Source: Tetragonia tetragonoides (taxonomy: Eukaryota > Streptophyta > Magnoliopsida > Caryophyllales > Aizoaceae). Taken from it: a stretch of 64,000 nt of DNA. The number at the start of each line of letters is the position of its first letter. Positions within the stretch are counted from its first letter, which is position 1. A model generated the notes under the pieces. It saw only the letters and a list, made by a program, of their open reading frames with translations. It was not told the origin of the DNA and did not search any database. Both the position numbers and the translations under genes were made by a program. Positions 12,165 to 23,285 of this stretch are shown one piece after another. Location of the stretch: assembly GCA_038025085.1 (NCBI GenBank), contig CM076148.1, positions 5,177,501 through 5,241,500 on the forward strand. Reading direction: 5' to 3'.

Positions 12165-13526
12165 ATTTACCACAGTTTACCTTCAATCATTTAGAGTCCT
12201 CCACATCTTACAATGCTGACAAGTGACCAGGATTACAAGTGAAGTGCATATGCATTGCAGTAAGCTCACTGAAAAATTTAGAACGAACAATTACTACATT
12301 GGACGCTCGGTTTTTTTCATCGGAAAAAACTGAAATAAAGTGAACTAAAACCAAAATCGAACTAAACTGATTTTTTAAACTTAACTTTAACCACTAGTAA
12401 TGAAAAGTTCATTATTATCAAAAGGTCTTTTGATTGAATAGGTTCTAGTAATCCATCGGCAATGCGATTTAATGATCCATTTTCCTTTGTTTTTATTTCC
12501 AAAAGCACAATAAACTTGTGTTTTACCTAGCTAGCTAGATTAAACTCTAGCTTTCAGTAGGTACGTCATCAAATTCACATGTTAAACCATTACCATTATA
12601 AACCTACGAGCCATGCTGCCATGCATCATATAGACCATCATCACATGATACTGAAATTTACTAACAACTAATCCCAGTCTCTGAATATAACCTATGTATC
12701 ATCTATCATGTATGTCTTTTTCAGAATTGTCTCCAACAAGAACGTCATCTCTCTCATAAAGTAATTAAGATCGAGATTAACTATAATTTGTTTAAGGTTA
12801 ATTTGGGTCATTTTCATCTAGCTAGCAACGCAGCTACAAGGACAATGCTTTATCTACGCACTGGCCGGGTAATCGAGCCATCTTATTGAGACTAAAGAAC
12901 AAGGTTATGCATTGAAACTCAAACAAGGTATTTAAAATTTTAAAAATAAAATACCAAAAAATTGACTCATGTGAGTAAGCTATCTACCGAATAAACTAAT
13001 TTTTTTTTCCGAGCTGCAACAACACCAAGCATGTTAATTGTTTAAAGGACATATTCCAAATGAAAGGGAACTAATCTAGGATCCTTGATCACATTATTAA
13101 AAAAAAACAGAATGAAAATGGAGTGATTAATCATGAAGTGTCTGTGTATCAAATGAAAGTTGAAACATTTAAGTTTAGTGCCATAAAATACATTGCATGC
13201 CCCAACTTTTTAATCAGTTAGTAAACCAAATATACATTTCAAGAAAGAATTGCGAGCAATCTCAATTACAACCAACAAATTTCCCAAAAAAAAGAAAAGA
13301 AAAAAAAAATGAAAATAAGATTACCAGTGATGCTAAACAGGTAAGTTATTAAGGCTTGAAATCCAGAAAAGTTGCAACAAAATGTAGTAAACTTTGATTC
13401 ACCATGCATTCTCATGTATAGGAGTAATTATCAAGATTTCAAATCATAATTTGTAAGTCCAACAATTTTTGCAAACTTACAAATTGATGATCTTATACAT
13501 TTACCTCTCTGTGTATGATGATGTAC
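12165..13526. other. Intergenic and 3' flank of the glycosyltransferase; no gene seen
   Basis: AT-rich; only short frames without domains. The stretch near 13250-13526 probably includes the 3' UTR of the minus-strand glycosyltransferase. Confidence 0.5.
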
Positions 13527-14903
13527 TTACAAGTTGGCTGTTGAAGAATTGCAAAAAACACAAGAACCCTTCATCAAATGACTAATTATGCTCCCATCTT
13601 CTACAATAATCCCTCTACTTTGCCTATTCCACAAATGCACAGCATAACTCTCTCCTTCAATTTGCCTTAACTTCGATTTCACCCACTTCAAGTGAACTTC
13701 ATCCCTAGGCCTTCGAAATAGGCTACCAATCCTACCCCAACTCACCGGATAAAACGCCGCTGGGGGCAAAACCGTAAATTCACCCATAATCCCTTTGCTC
13801 CTTCCCCCTCCATTCACCCTCTCAACAACCCTTGATACCAAATATGGACCATTATGCCCCCACTTGTTCCCATTGAAAGTAAGGGCAAATTCCTCAATAA
13901 ACTTTTTCAAAAGTGGATGTTTTTTGTCAAAAACCATAAGGGCATTGTTCAATCTGCTCCAATTTCTTGTCTTTTGATCAACATTTTGAGCACCAATTGA
14001 ATTCTTTAAATTGTCTAATCTCTTCAAAACTATGAAATCAGTATCCATGTAAATTCCACCATACTTATAAAGCAAAGCAAGCCTAAGCAAGTTTGAGAGA
14101 TTTTGACCAAGAGAGACTTCTCCTGGACGAATATTTCCCTTCTTTAGCTGATCATACCAAGCAAAAGCCATTGTGTTCTTGAAAACAAACTTATAATCTG
14201 GCGAAACCGCCATAACACTGAAATTCAACCTCCAAAATGGCCTTAAAATTTGAGTACCCTTTACTGAATCCATAGATTCAGAGACAATGAGCAAACATGC
14301 ATTGTTATGGGACTTGAATAGGCTCTCTATGGTGAACTTCTCCCTTTCTCGAAACGATTTCAAAGACGATATCCATGTCATAAACACCCTAACCTCACAA
14401 GAATTCTTAAGGAAAAACTGCCTCACTCGTGTCGAAAATCGGTTAGGTAGTGGAGCTGATGCTTCTAGTGTTGTAGTAAGGGTTTTAGCCTTAGGTGCCC
14501 TTTTGGGTTTTGGACTTTTTTGCCTCCTTAGAGAAGAGAAACTGGTGGTAGAATTCTGCAAAGAAGTGAAATGGGTTTTCGACGAAATCGAAATCGAAAG
14601 AGGAGGTTCTTCTGTAGGCAAGTTATTGTTATTCCTTTGATCATCAGTTTCTTTGGGACTTTCACAGTAGAAAATGGGGACATTAATGGAGAAAATGGTG
14701 AAGGAATTGTAACCAAGGAGAAAAATGAGAGTCAGAGCAATAACAGAGGTGGGAAAACAAAATAGTGAGGCAAAAAGGGATCTTTTGGAGGGATTTTGAG
14801 GGGAAAAAGAGTGAAGTTTTGACAAGTTTTTGGTGTTATTGTGAGGGGATGAAGAATCATTATTGTTTCTGTTCTTTGTATTGTTGGTGGGTTGTTTATC
14901 CAT
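13527..14903 (-). CDS. DXD glycosyltransferase, alpha-1,4-glycosyltransferase family (GT32-like), intronless
   Basis: A predicted type II Golgi membrane enzyme of 458 residues in a single exon. A basic, Asn/Ser-rich cytosolic tail is followed by one membrane anchor at about residues 45-70 (ending FLLGYNSF). A Ser/Pro/Lys-rich stem follows. The catalytic domain begins near RVFMTWISSLKSF. It has NLSNLLRLALLYKYGG and then IYMDTDFIVLK, the DXD motif that binds the metal and nucleotide sugar (Gly_transf_sug type). The C-terminal part has GHNGPYLVSRVVERV, FYPVSWGRI and YAVHLWNRQS, typical of the Gb3-synthase-like C-terminal region. Plant members are annotated by homology to lactosylceramide 4-alpha-galactosyltransferase, but plants lack that lipid and the real acceptor is unknown. 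No upstream in-frame ATG. Confidence 0.92.
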   Translation of the reverse strand: MDKQPTNNTKNRNNNDSSSPHNNTKNLSKLHSFSPQNPSKRSLFASLFCFPTSVIALTLIFLLGYNSFTIFSINVPIFYCESPKETDDQRNNNNLPTEEPPLSISISSKTHFTSLQNSTTSFSSLRRQKSPKPKRAPKAKTLTTTLEASAPLPNRFSTRVRQFFLKNSCEVRVFMTWISSLKSFREREKFTIESLFKSHNNACLLIVSESMDSVKGTQILRPFWRLNFSVMAVSPDYKFVFKNTMAFAWYDQLKKGNIRPGEVSLGQNLSNLLRLALLYKYGGIYMDTDFIVLKRLDNLKNSIGAQNVDQKTRNWSRLNNALMVFDKKHPLLKKFIEEFALTFNGNKWGHNGPYLVSRVVERVNGGGRSKGIMGEFTVLPPAAFYPVSWGRIGSLFRRPRDEVHLKWVKSKLRQIEGESYAVHLWNRQSRGIIVEDGSIISHLMKGSCVFCNSSTANL

Positions 14904-16275
14904 GATTTTGTATGCTAATTTGGTTGTTGGAGTTTTCAGGGTTTTAAGATTTGTTGTGTGAAGTAGAGTGAGAGTGTAAACACAGACTATTTCAATGATT
15001 TTAAGGAAATCATATGAGTAAGAAACCTTGTTTTTAAATTCTTATTAAAGAAGCAAGATGAAGTTATCCTATATATCTTTTGAACATGAGAAAATGTTTA
15101 TTTATTTATTTTGAGGGGTAGGAAAATGAAATTTAGTAGTCTATTGAGTGATAAAGAATATATTCTATTCTTTTTTGATAAAGGTTGTATAAAACATGGT
15201 CCAAAAAATAAAAGTTGAAACTCATGGATTGATAGTGGCTCTATGGTGAAAATTTTAACATGGCTGAGGTGGTGTTACAAGGTGGATGTCAGCCAATAGA
15301 AAAACTCAATGATCCTACAATTTTTAAGTTTTTAATTCAGTTCTTTTCGATGATATTAAACTACTCTTTATTGTCAAAAAAATGTGAAAGGATAACATAT
15401 CCTAGTAGCGTTAACTTAATATGTGATATCTAAAAATTCTAAAATTATGAGACTGCAAATATAAGCTCATTATCGGTTAAAAGTTGAAGATAATACTTAA
15501 AATCAATAAAGCGTTCATCCTGATTTTTAAGTCATGCACCTAATTTTGGTGTGGGTCTTGGAATCTTGCGCCTCTTTTAGTGCAACAAATATGGTGCAAT
15601 ATATATAATCTGCACCCAAATATGGCGCAGTATTATATAATCTGCGCCCAAATTAGATGCAAGTGTTATTATTTTAAAATAAAAATAAATAAAATTATGC
15701 AAATTTGAAAACTAATTAACTATGAGAAACGGAACGAACCTCAACATAACTGTCCATACAACATGAACATTGATTTATTAAATGATTCGCAAGATGTATT
15801 GTATGACGATAAACTGGAAAGCTATTATAAGTTGGAACAGGGAAAGGGGATCACCCCCCTAAAATTAAAAACGGGCAATATAAACATTATTTTGTTAAGG
15901 GTGTGGTATTAATATGAACTGTTAAAAAAATTGGAAAAAAAAAAGGGAGACATGTCTTTATTAAGATTTGTAGAAAAGAATAAAAAATTGGAGTTATTGA
16001 AGCATAAAACACAAATTCTTATATATTTCAACTTGCAGACAACCGATATTCATTCGTCAAACACAAAAGAATTTGTTACACTGATTTGTGAAGAAGGACC
16101 ACTACACATTATAACATGAATGTAACCAAAACTTGAGTTGGTCACTACAGAAACAGAGTTCTTACAGAACATCATCAATTATACAGATATACGTATGGAC
16201 ATCAACAAGTGCTCTATACCTTCCTTTCTCAATACCTTCTCCATTATAGGCTTATAGCTAGCTTGTATTTACCGA
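14904..16275. other. Glycosyltransferase 5' flank and Pumilio 3' flank; no other gene seen
   Basis: A TATATAGG-like box on the minus strand (plus-strand 15068-15077) is a possible core promoter for the glycosyltransferase, about 170 bp from its ATG. Around 15540-15660 a phrase related to TATATAATCTGCRCCCAA occurs twice. No coding or RNA signal in the rest. Confidence 0.45.
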
Positions 16276-19130
16276 TCAACCTCGTGAGTCGTGCCCCACC
16301 ATCTCGTTCGATGATTTGAGCAAATTTGCGACGTTCCTTCCATAGGGACCAGACTCGAGATGATTTAATCCTCGATACAGTTCCTTACAAAGTCTTTCAT
16401 ACAGAGAAGCTTCACGTTGCTACAACAATGGAAATACAGATTATACTCCAGAAAGCATATCCATATCATTTGAGTTTAAAAACTTGATTAAGTGTTCAAA
16501 GTTAGCAAGGAGATTAAAATTATATTTAGATATATATTAATCCTATAGCAAAAAACAACTAAAAATTAAAAACAACTATTATCTAGTTGGTGAGATGACA
16601 GATGACCAAGATGGGATTTAAGTATAGGATAGGCTTAGAATAGAAATTCCTAAAGAACGCAAAAAAAAAAAGAGTGGAATTTAACCTTTTAACAACTACT
16701 GACTATAGATCTTCAAATATATACTTAATAGTCGAAATAATCTGTTGAGAAATATTTCAGGAATATGTTTTACCTTTGTATGTTCCAGTGCTTTTTGAAT
16801 AACATAGTTGCCAAACTGATCCTGGGCAATCATTAGGAGTTCGCCAGAATCTAGTAGCTCTAGGACCACATAAGGCATGTAGGCAGTCTCTAAGCATTTC
16901 TCCACTACATGACTGCCATGCTTGTTTGTGCACACCACCGCATACAAAGACTTGAGACTCGTCGTAATTTCCTCAGCATAGATTGGAATTTTCATGGCTA
17001 GAACATTTTGCAAAACATGGTTCCTGTAATCAAAGGATCATGAACATGAACAAAAAAATAAAAGATGATCAACCATTTTTGACCTCTTGACGTATATACG
17101 ACAAGAGAGAGATAGGGTGTCAAATTCTGGTCTTTGTTGTTAAACCTTTCAGTACTTTTAGCCTCTAAGCTAGCTAACAATGGCCATATGAAAAATTATC
17201 CAGAGAATGAATAAATATTATGTATTACCCGTAATAAGCACACGATAATGGTACAGCATTCTGGGAGATGGCATGCAGGAGATCGTCCTTGTAGGGAGAC
17301 TCCATAAGGTTCACACACGCGTTTAATGCAATACATCCTTGCTTATTGTTGGCTAAGGACGACCAGTAAGTGATCAATTGGTCATATAGAGGCTGGCAAT
17401 CAACATCATAAAGAAATTAAGCAAACAATTATATTAGAATGTAGAAATATAGTCATTCAGTTTGTTTTATTAATTACCAGCCCTTTTCATATGATTAGAA
17501 AGTACAGATAAAAGAAAGGGTTTTTACCTGGTTCTTGTCCCTGTCTAAATAGACAAAGCATGACTCAACCACATGCCATGCCATTTGATCTCTCATCATA
17601 TCCACAGCATATGGAGCAAGAAGTCGAGGAAAATTTGCAACTTTCTGAAGCTTCTTCGCATGTTTGATTAGCTTCTGAAGTACATGGGTGCTGTGAGGAA
17701 ATAAATCAAAAACATCCTCAATCATAAAATCACAAGTGACAAAATTCTCCTCTTAGCTAGCATTATATAGAATTAATTTGGTTTATTTAATAATTGAAAC
17801 TGAGTTAAAGTGGCAATCAACTTACGCATGTTTGTGACAAGCCGCAGTCGAAAGCCATAGCCCATCCCGATTTTTGGTTAACTGTGTCAATATCCTGCCT
17901 TTCTGAGAGCCATTACAAGCTTGTAAGACATGATTGGTGATAAATTTGGAACCAACTGGATGGAACATCAGCTCATACCAATGGTGGACTACAGCATCAA
18001 TTATACTCTGTCTCATTTTAACATTGAGCAATTTATCCGGTAAGGCCAATGACTTCTCTTTGTCCATGGCCATTAAGGCGACTCTTTCATAGACAAGCAA
18101 ATCTAGATCGCTTAAATTCTTGTTGTATGGATAGTGCTGCTGAGTAAACAAACCACCTGAATTCTGATATCTGATACTGTGGTGGTGCGAAGCAGGGAAT
18201 TGAGGACTAACATTATGAAAGCTGAAGTTGACAGTACTAGCATTGTGTGGGCTGGAGAAATTTGATGAATTCAGGACTTGGGATTCACGATTTGGGGATT
18301 CGTAGCCAATGCCCATGTGATTCGAATTCTCAACCAGTTGTACAACATTGTCTCTTGGGTGATAGTAATTCAATAGTCCATAATCCGGACTACTGTCAGC
18401 CGGATTTGATGAATCAGAACCTCTTAATTGGTTTTGCTCTGCGAAAGGAAAATTAGTAAACAAGCCCGAGTTTAGTTAGCACAATCACCCAACTCATAAA
18501 CTTGCAATATTACTTCTAGGAAAAAAGACCTATCTTAGCACAACATATCAAACAACCCCTTGCTTATCAGATTCTAAAAGTCTAGACAACTAATTCCAAA
18601 CAATATGGACCTTAAATTAGATGCAAACTTCTTTTTATACCCTAGTATCTGTGGGTATGTTGACTTCTTTACTTTTCAGTATCTTTATTACTCCATATAT
18701 TAACAACAATGACAACAAGAATACACACACAGCAAAAAGAACATTACAACTATAAATTGAGTTACTGCTTAAAGCCTTGAAGTTGTAATTTATTTAATTT
18801 TGTGGCAAGAAGGAACTCCATTGTCCCTCTGGAGTAAGCAAACAAGCCCCTCAGACACGACTAAGGGGCAGCTCCGAAAACATGACCTTGGGTGTTCTAA
18901 GAAAACTTAGAGTGCTTAAAAAGACCATCTTTATAATTGCAATGCAGATATCCAAGAGAGAGATTACCAGGGTGATCAGTCACTTGCAACTTCTGCATCA
19001 AATTCAAGAGTGAAGCGAAATATTGTTGTTGTTCTTGTCGTTGCCGAGTTGCTTCATCTTGAACCATCGTTAAAGAACTACTACTTGTAGACAAACCCTT
19101 ATGGTGACGACCATTGTATGGGTTGAACAT
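16276..19130 (-). CDS. PUM: Pumilio (PUF) RNA-binding protein, six exons
   Basis: A cytoplasmic PUF-family protein that binds 3' UTRs of mRNAs to control decay and translation. Exons (transcript order): 19130-18968, 18438-17826, 17690-17528, 17392-17229, 17023-16774, 16419-16276, giving 498 residues and closing with TGA; all phases agree. The N-terminal third is Gln/Ser/Asn-rich and disordered-looking (QRQEQQQYFASLL). PUF repeats begin near MRQSIIDAVVHHWYELMFHP. Recognisable RNA-contact triplet regions include GSKFITNHVLQ, HATHVLQKL, AWHVVESCF, GNHVLQNVL, GSHVVEKCLE and GNYVIQKALEHT. The last exon gives GPYGRNVANLLKSS. Several repeats are degenerate, as in the divergent plant APUM8-like group; I cannot assign an exact orthologue. 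The start is the first ATG after a good TATA box. A hAT element has inserted just upstream. Confidence 0.92.
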
Positions 19131-19211
19131 CTTTGGGTTTTTTTTTCACCAGGGAAAGAATTCAAGAACTATGAACAAATTAACAAGCTTTGAACTTTTC
19201 ACTCCATCTAT

Positions 19212-19221
19212 CTATTTATAC
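19212..19221 (-). promoter_or_regulatory. TATA box of the Pumilio gene
   Basis: The minus strand reads GTATAAATAG about 85 bp upstream of the ATG at 19130, giving a predicted 5' UTR of roughly 50-60 nt. The hAT element begins about 20 bp further upstream, at 19240. Confidence 0.6.
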
Positions 19222-19239
19222 CTTTTTGATTGGGGCTGG

Positions 19240-19869
19240 CAGTGGCGGAGCCAGAAATTTTTGTTTAGGGGGGCCGAAATCAAATATTTACTTACTCAAT
19301 TTTTTTTATAGGAGGGTAAATCCAAATAAAATCCTCTTGATCCCAAAAGTAATTTGTTCTTTGTATGATTTTTTTTTTTCAATAGTACGAGTACGTTTTT
19401 AGAGGGAGAGGGTATACGTACACTATCAAATGATTAAAATTTCATAGATGTATACAAAATAAATCCAACAAGAGTACAAATAGATTAAAAAAAAAGGCAG
19501 AAAGAGCGCGCAAACAAACAATGCATAAAAAAGAAAAAAAAAATTGAAACAAATATTGCAATGGACTAAAAGAAGGGACGAAAGACAAAAATTGAATGCA
19601 AACACATGGTGCACTAAAGACAGGGCCAGCAATGTACATCTTCACTCTCGAGTAAGAAAACAGAATGGGGAAAAAAAAACAGAAAAGTGGGAAAAAGTGT
19701 TGCTTGTGACCCTCGAACCTGGAAAAAGTGAGGAGAGTTGTGACAAGCACTTTGCCAGTGGAGCAGTTTGCAAGTTGTGACTTTTAAGTGGCTCTTCTAA
19801 TATTTATTGAATTTCTGGATGATGGGGGTGGCCATGGCCGACGCTGGCCACCCCCTGTCTCCGCCCCTG
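19240..19869. mobile_element. Non-autonomous hAT element (630 bp) with 8-bp TSD
   Basis: The left end reads CAGTGGCGGAGCCAG and the reverse complement of the right end reads CAGGGGCGGAGACAG, a 15-bp terminal inverted repeat with two mismatches and the CAGGG-type start of hAT elements. The flanking 8-bp target duplication GGGGCTGG is exact (19232-19239 and 19870-19877), the hAT length. There is no transposase: the interior is A-rich with only short frames. It lies in the Pumilio promoter. Confidence 0.92.
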
Positions 19870-19877
19870 GGGGCTGG

Positions 19878-20376
19878 GCTTTCCTAGTTTTACTCTACTT
19901 TGGTTTCCTGTTTTCTGTCTTCTTTTTTTGTTTGTTTTTTCCTTTCCTTTTCTTTACCTCTTTTTTTATTTTTTTAATTTCTATTAATGGTGAAGGAGTT
20001 TATCTTTTTGACAGAGTCGCACTAGGATTTTGGGATTTTGTTTCCAAAATCATGTTAATAAATTTATTACTTTTTTTAGACCCAAAATCATGTATCATGT
20101 TACGCGTTGAACATGAGCAAATTCTTCAACCCTCTATAGTGAAGAAGTAATGCTTGATCTAATTAAAAGAAAATTTCAAAACCCAGAAAATTTCAAAACC
20201 CAGAAATTTCTCACTGCTATAAATTTCTTACTAGAGCACCAACGATAGCACTTAGCAGTAAATCATTGTAATGCATAATTTATGACCCTAATTTTACGAT
20301 AGAGAAAATTGTGGAAACAAAAGAACAGAGAAAATAAAATATTAAAAAAGAACTTAAAAATATGCGACCGCCGTAC
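19878..20376. other. Intergenic between hAT element and orphan exon; no gene seen
   Basis: T-rich and low-complexity. Near 20165-20205 there is a small tandem repeat of AATTTCAAAACCCAGAAA. No domain-bearing frame. Confidence 0.5.
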
Positions 20377-20448
20377 CTGAGGAAATTCGAAGAAGATGGC
20401 GGTGGCGGTGGTGGTGGTGGTGATGGTGATCTCAGAGAAATTATTCAT
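20377..20448 (-). other. Possible orphan first coding exon
   Basis: An ATG at 20448, downstream of a CT-repeat leader (about 20455-20480 on the plus strand), opens a 24-codon frame starting MNNFSEIT with a Thr run. It ends at a good donor (CTCAG/GTACGG) in phase 0. No matching acceptor exon in frame was found before or inside the Pumilio gene. It could be an unspliced microprotein, the remnant of a gene separated by rearrangement, or a leader exon. Low confidence. Confidence 0.2.
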
Positions 20449-20859
20449 GATTTCACTCTCTCTCTCTCTTTCTCTCTTTGCTTGATTCGCCCAATTTTGT
20501 CAACTTTTTCCCAAGCTCATCTGTGAAATTTCTGGGGAGAAAGAGAGAAGAAGATTTCCCACATTCTTTTACAACTGAGAGGTGGTAGCAGTAAACTGTA
20601 AAAAACGACATTTACTGTGTTGAAACTTGAAAGTTGTCTATTCCCTTTTCTTTTTACCATAAGAAAAGAATTCACCATTTATCTTTTTCTTTTTCTTTTT
20701 TCATCGCCTGTAATGGCAAAACTCCAATCCTGCATGTAACTGGATAGCTGATGATAAATCAAGCTATAACCAACCCTAACAGGTTACAAGAAAGTCATAG
20801 TAATAGGGAAGGAGAATAACGAACAATAAAATGCCGAAAGGCGAAAAGTTGTCAGAAGA

Positions 20860-21353
20860 AAATTACAGGTTTGAGTGAACTAGTAGGCAATCTTCTTCAA
20901 GATGTCTGAAGGCATCTGATACCCCCTGCAACAGATTGTTATTCATTAGCAATCAACATTTATCGAAAGCGAAAAAAAATAGAAACAAAACTATAAGTTT
21001 CCTGTCTTTCTTTCATTGTGAAAAGTTTATCCAAGTTCTCGACTGAACAACTTGAGAATAATTAACCTGGGAAAAAAATACAACCACTGACAACTGAAGG
21101 TAATGTATGTAGGTATTAGAAAACCTGAACCTATCTTAAGTTATTCCCTGTGTTCACCAGACCGTTTCCCTGGAAACTTCTTTTCCGGTTTATGAAGAAT
21201 GAGGGACACATGGGATTATTCGAACAACACGAATAACAAATGGTTTGTGTGGACACTAATGTTACAATACATAAACAACACCCATCAACCATGATGAATC
21301 CTTTCGAGGGTGTGAAAACTGGATCTCCAGTCCATATAAATACCGAGATAATA
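20860..21353 (-). other. VIP5 3' UTR, possibly with one intron
   Basis: Below the stop codon a donor-like CCCAG/GTTAAT near 21069 and an acceptor-like TGTTGCAG near 20930 suggest a 3' UTR intron. There is no other coding signal. Confidence 0.3.
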
Positions 21354-23270
21354 TCACAGTAGCCCCCTCCGCCTCTTGTAATCGCTCACTGATAGAGTTA
21401 ACGCATGTCTACGACCATCATTCTCAGGGACTTGCAATCCGATTGTTGCCTCAATTCTCTGCTTCCTCGCCATAAATCCTGCCAACACGCCCTGTGATCC
21501 TCCGTATTTCTGCAGTGGGACCAATGAGATTGGTAGCTCAAAATTGTGCAGCATATTATACTCAGTCCCTTGGTCCACTGGAGCATTTGTGTCCACCAAT
21601 TTGCCAGCACCAGCAGCCGCCTCTAAGGCTGCTGCGGTGACATCCACGCCAGCAGTCTTTATCTTATTCTCTGGAACATCACCATTCACTTTAGTTTCTG
21701 CACCTCCTGCGGCATAGTAATTTGTAGACCTAGTCCACCTCCTAGAGAAGGGGTCATACCCAGCCTCTCCCTCCTTGAGGTTAAAGTTCTTAGGCTTCAG
21801 TTCTGATGCAGCCTTGAAGTTTTCAACTCGGTTTTTCCTGTTCATTTCAGTTAGCCTACGAGCCTTAGAATCTTTAGTATCCTGTGCTTGCCGGACAGCC
21901 ATCAATTCCTGCAACCTAGCCTTGATCTTCTCCACTTCAGCCTCATCATTCCTGTATTGTGCTGCTTCAAGTTCCCTCCTCAGCCTTTCCTTCTCGGCTG
22001 CAATGTTCAACGGCCTTGTAGCAGCTGATTTTTTCTCCTGCAGCATTTGCTTCACAGTCTCTGCAGAGTACACAAAGGTGTTTACTTTTTCGATCTCTTC
22101 CTTCTTTTCTGCAACTTCGCGCTTTGTGGGCATTCTCCCCCCTTTGCGCTCCACCTCCTTCTTCCACAGGTTGAATTCTTCCTCAAGAGGAGGAGAGTCT
22201 GAAATCCTAGCCATCTGCCACCGAGCAGCAGAGCTTTCACTTCCCCAAACACAATTCAGGTACTTGTATGTCATCTTATTGTCTAGCTTGTATTGTTTAT
22301 TAGGATCAGAGGCATCAATATTCCGGACTACACATAGCCTGTAAATGCTTTGCCCAGACTTCATACCTATTCCCACTCTCACGAAACAACCCACAATCAA
22401 TTCATCGAAGAATGGATCCATGAACCATTTAGCCAATCTTGACCTCCTAATGGTAATGCCCTTGATGTCTTCGTATGTTGGGATGTTGGACCGAGGCTTG
22501 GACATCTCGTCATCACTATCATCCATTCTCCCTGCCCTCTTAGATCTTCCATCTTCACTCTGAGAGTCACTTTCACTATCACTCTGACTGGAGCTGCTTA
22601 AACCTGCAGGAGTAAAAGTTTTGCGTTTGACAGGTGAGTATCCCCGCGAACCTGAACCGCCTCTAGCTGCATCTTGCCCTTGTTGCCTCATACGTTTAGC
22701 CCGCAACTCATTCAAGGCGTCAGCCTTATGAGCTGCTCTGTCAGCAGACCTAGCAGATGTGCGGACCCCACGAGAAGAAGCAAGGGGAGGAGTACTTTCC
22801 CTCGTAGGTTGAGGCTTCTTGTCATTCTTCCACCTTGATTTCACCCGTTCATGCAACTTCTTATCATCAATCTTTGTTGCTCGATCAGATAAGATCAACT
22901 CCCTCTCAAGCTCCGTCAACTGAGCAAGCTGTTCCCTATCATCCTCGTCCTTGTAAAGATCACTCCCAATATCGGAATCATCACCAGTTCCACCCTCACG
23001 ACCAGAACCTTCCTCGCCCTCATCGTCATCCTGGCTGCCCTGATCATCATCTCTCTCTTTTCCCCTCTTTTTTAGGGGGGCATGGGGGGCCGAGGACTTC
23101 CTATTCCCATAACCGCGATTGTCATCAGAATCTTCGTCCTTGGAGTCGCTCCCATTTTCAGAATACGCATTTTCTTGTCGCCTTCTGGACGAAGGACCTG
23201 AGTGCCTGCTTCTACCTGATCCTCCCGTTCGTCCAGCTGCTTCAAGGAGCAAGTCATCCAAGTCTGCCAT
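21354..23270 (-). CDS. VIP5: VIP5/RTF1, Plus-3 domain subunit of the PAF1 complex
   Basis: A nuclear RNA polymerase II elongation factor. RTF1-type proteins bind phosphorylated SPT5 through the Plus-3 domain and support histone H2B ubiquitination; in Arabidopsis VIP5 is needed for FLC expression. The protein is 638 residues from one coding exon. It opens MADLDDLLLEAAGR, followed by acidic/Ser-rich stretches to about residue 110. An ERELILSDRATKIDD segment follows. The Plus-3 domain spans about 265-400 (YEDIKGITIRRSRL, FVRVGIGMKSGQSIYRLC, YKYLNCVWGSESSAARWQM). A long charged coiled coil follows (KERLRRELEAAQYRNDEAEVEKI). The C-terminus retains the plant-type end. Acceptor-like sequence near 23286 and a donor-like ATCG/GTGAAT near 24500 suggest a 5' UTR intron of about 1.2 kb. 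Confidence 0.95.
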   Translation of the reverse strand: MADLDDLLLEAAGRTGGSGRSRHSGPSSRRRQENAYSENGSDSKDEDSDDNRGYGNRKSSAPHAPLKKRGKERDDDQGSQDDDEGEEGSGREGGTGDDSDIGSDLYKDEDDREQLAQLTELERELILSDRATKIDDKKLHERVKSRWKNDKKPQPTRESTPPLASSRGVRTSARSADRAAHKADALNELRAKRMRQQGQDAARGGSGSRGYSPVKRKTFTPAGLSSSSQSDSESDSQSEDGRSKRAGRMDDSDDEMSKPRSNIPTYEDIKGITIRRSRLAKWFMDPFFDELIVGCFVRVGIGMKSGQSIYRLCVVRNIDASDPNKQYKLDNKMTYKYLNCVWGSESSAARWQMARISDSPPLEEEFNLWKKEVERKGGRMPTKREVAEKKEEIEKVNTFVYSAETVKQMLQEKKSAATRPLNIAAEKERLRRELEAAQYRNDEAEVEKIKARLQELMAVRQAQDTKDSKARRLTEMNRKNRVENFKAASELKPKNFNLKEGEAGYDPFSRRWTRSTNYYAAGGAETKVNGDVPENKIKTAGVDVTAAALEAAAGAGKLVDTNAPVDQGTEYNMLHNFELPISLVPLQKYGGSQGVLAGFMARKQRIEATIGLQVPENDGRRHALTLSVSDYKRRRGLL

Positions 23271-23285
23271 TAGCTGCTGTTTCTA

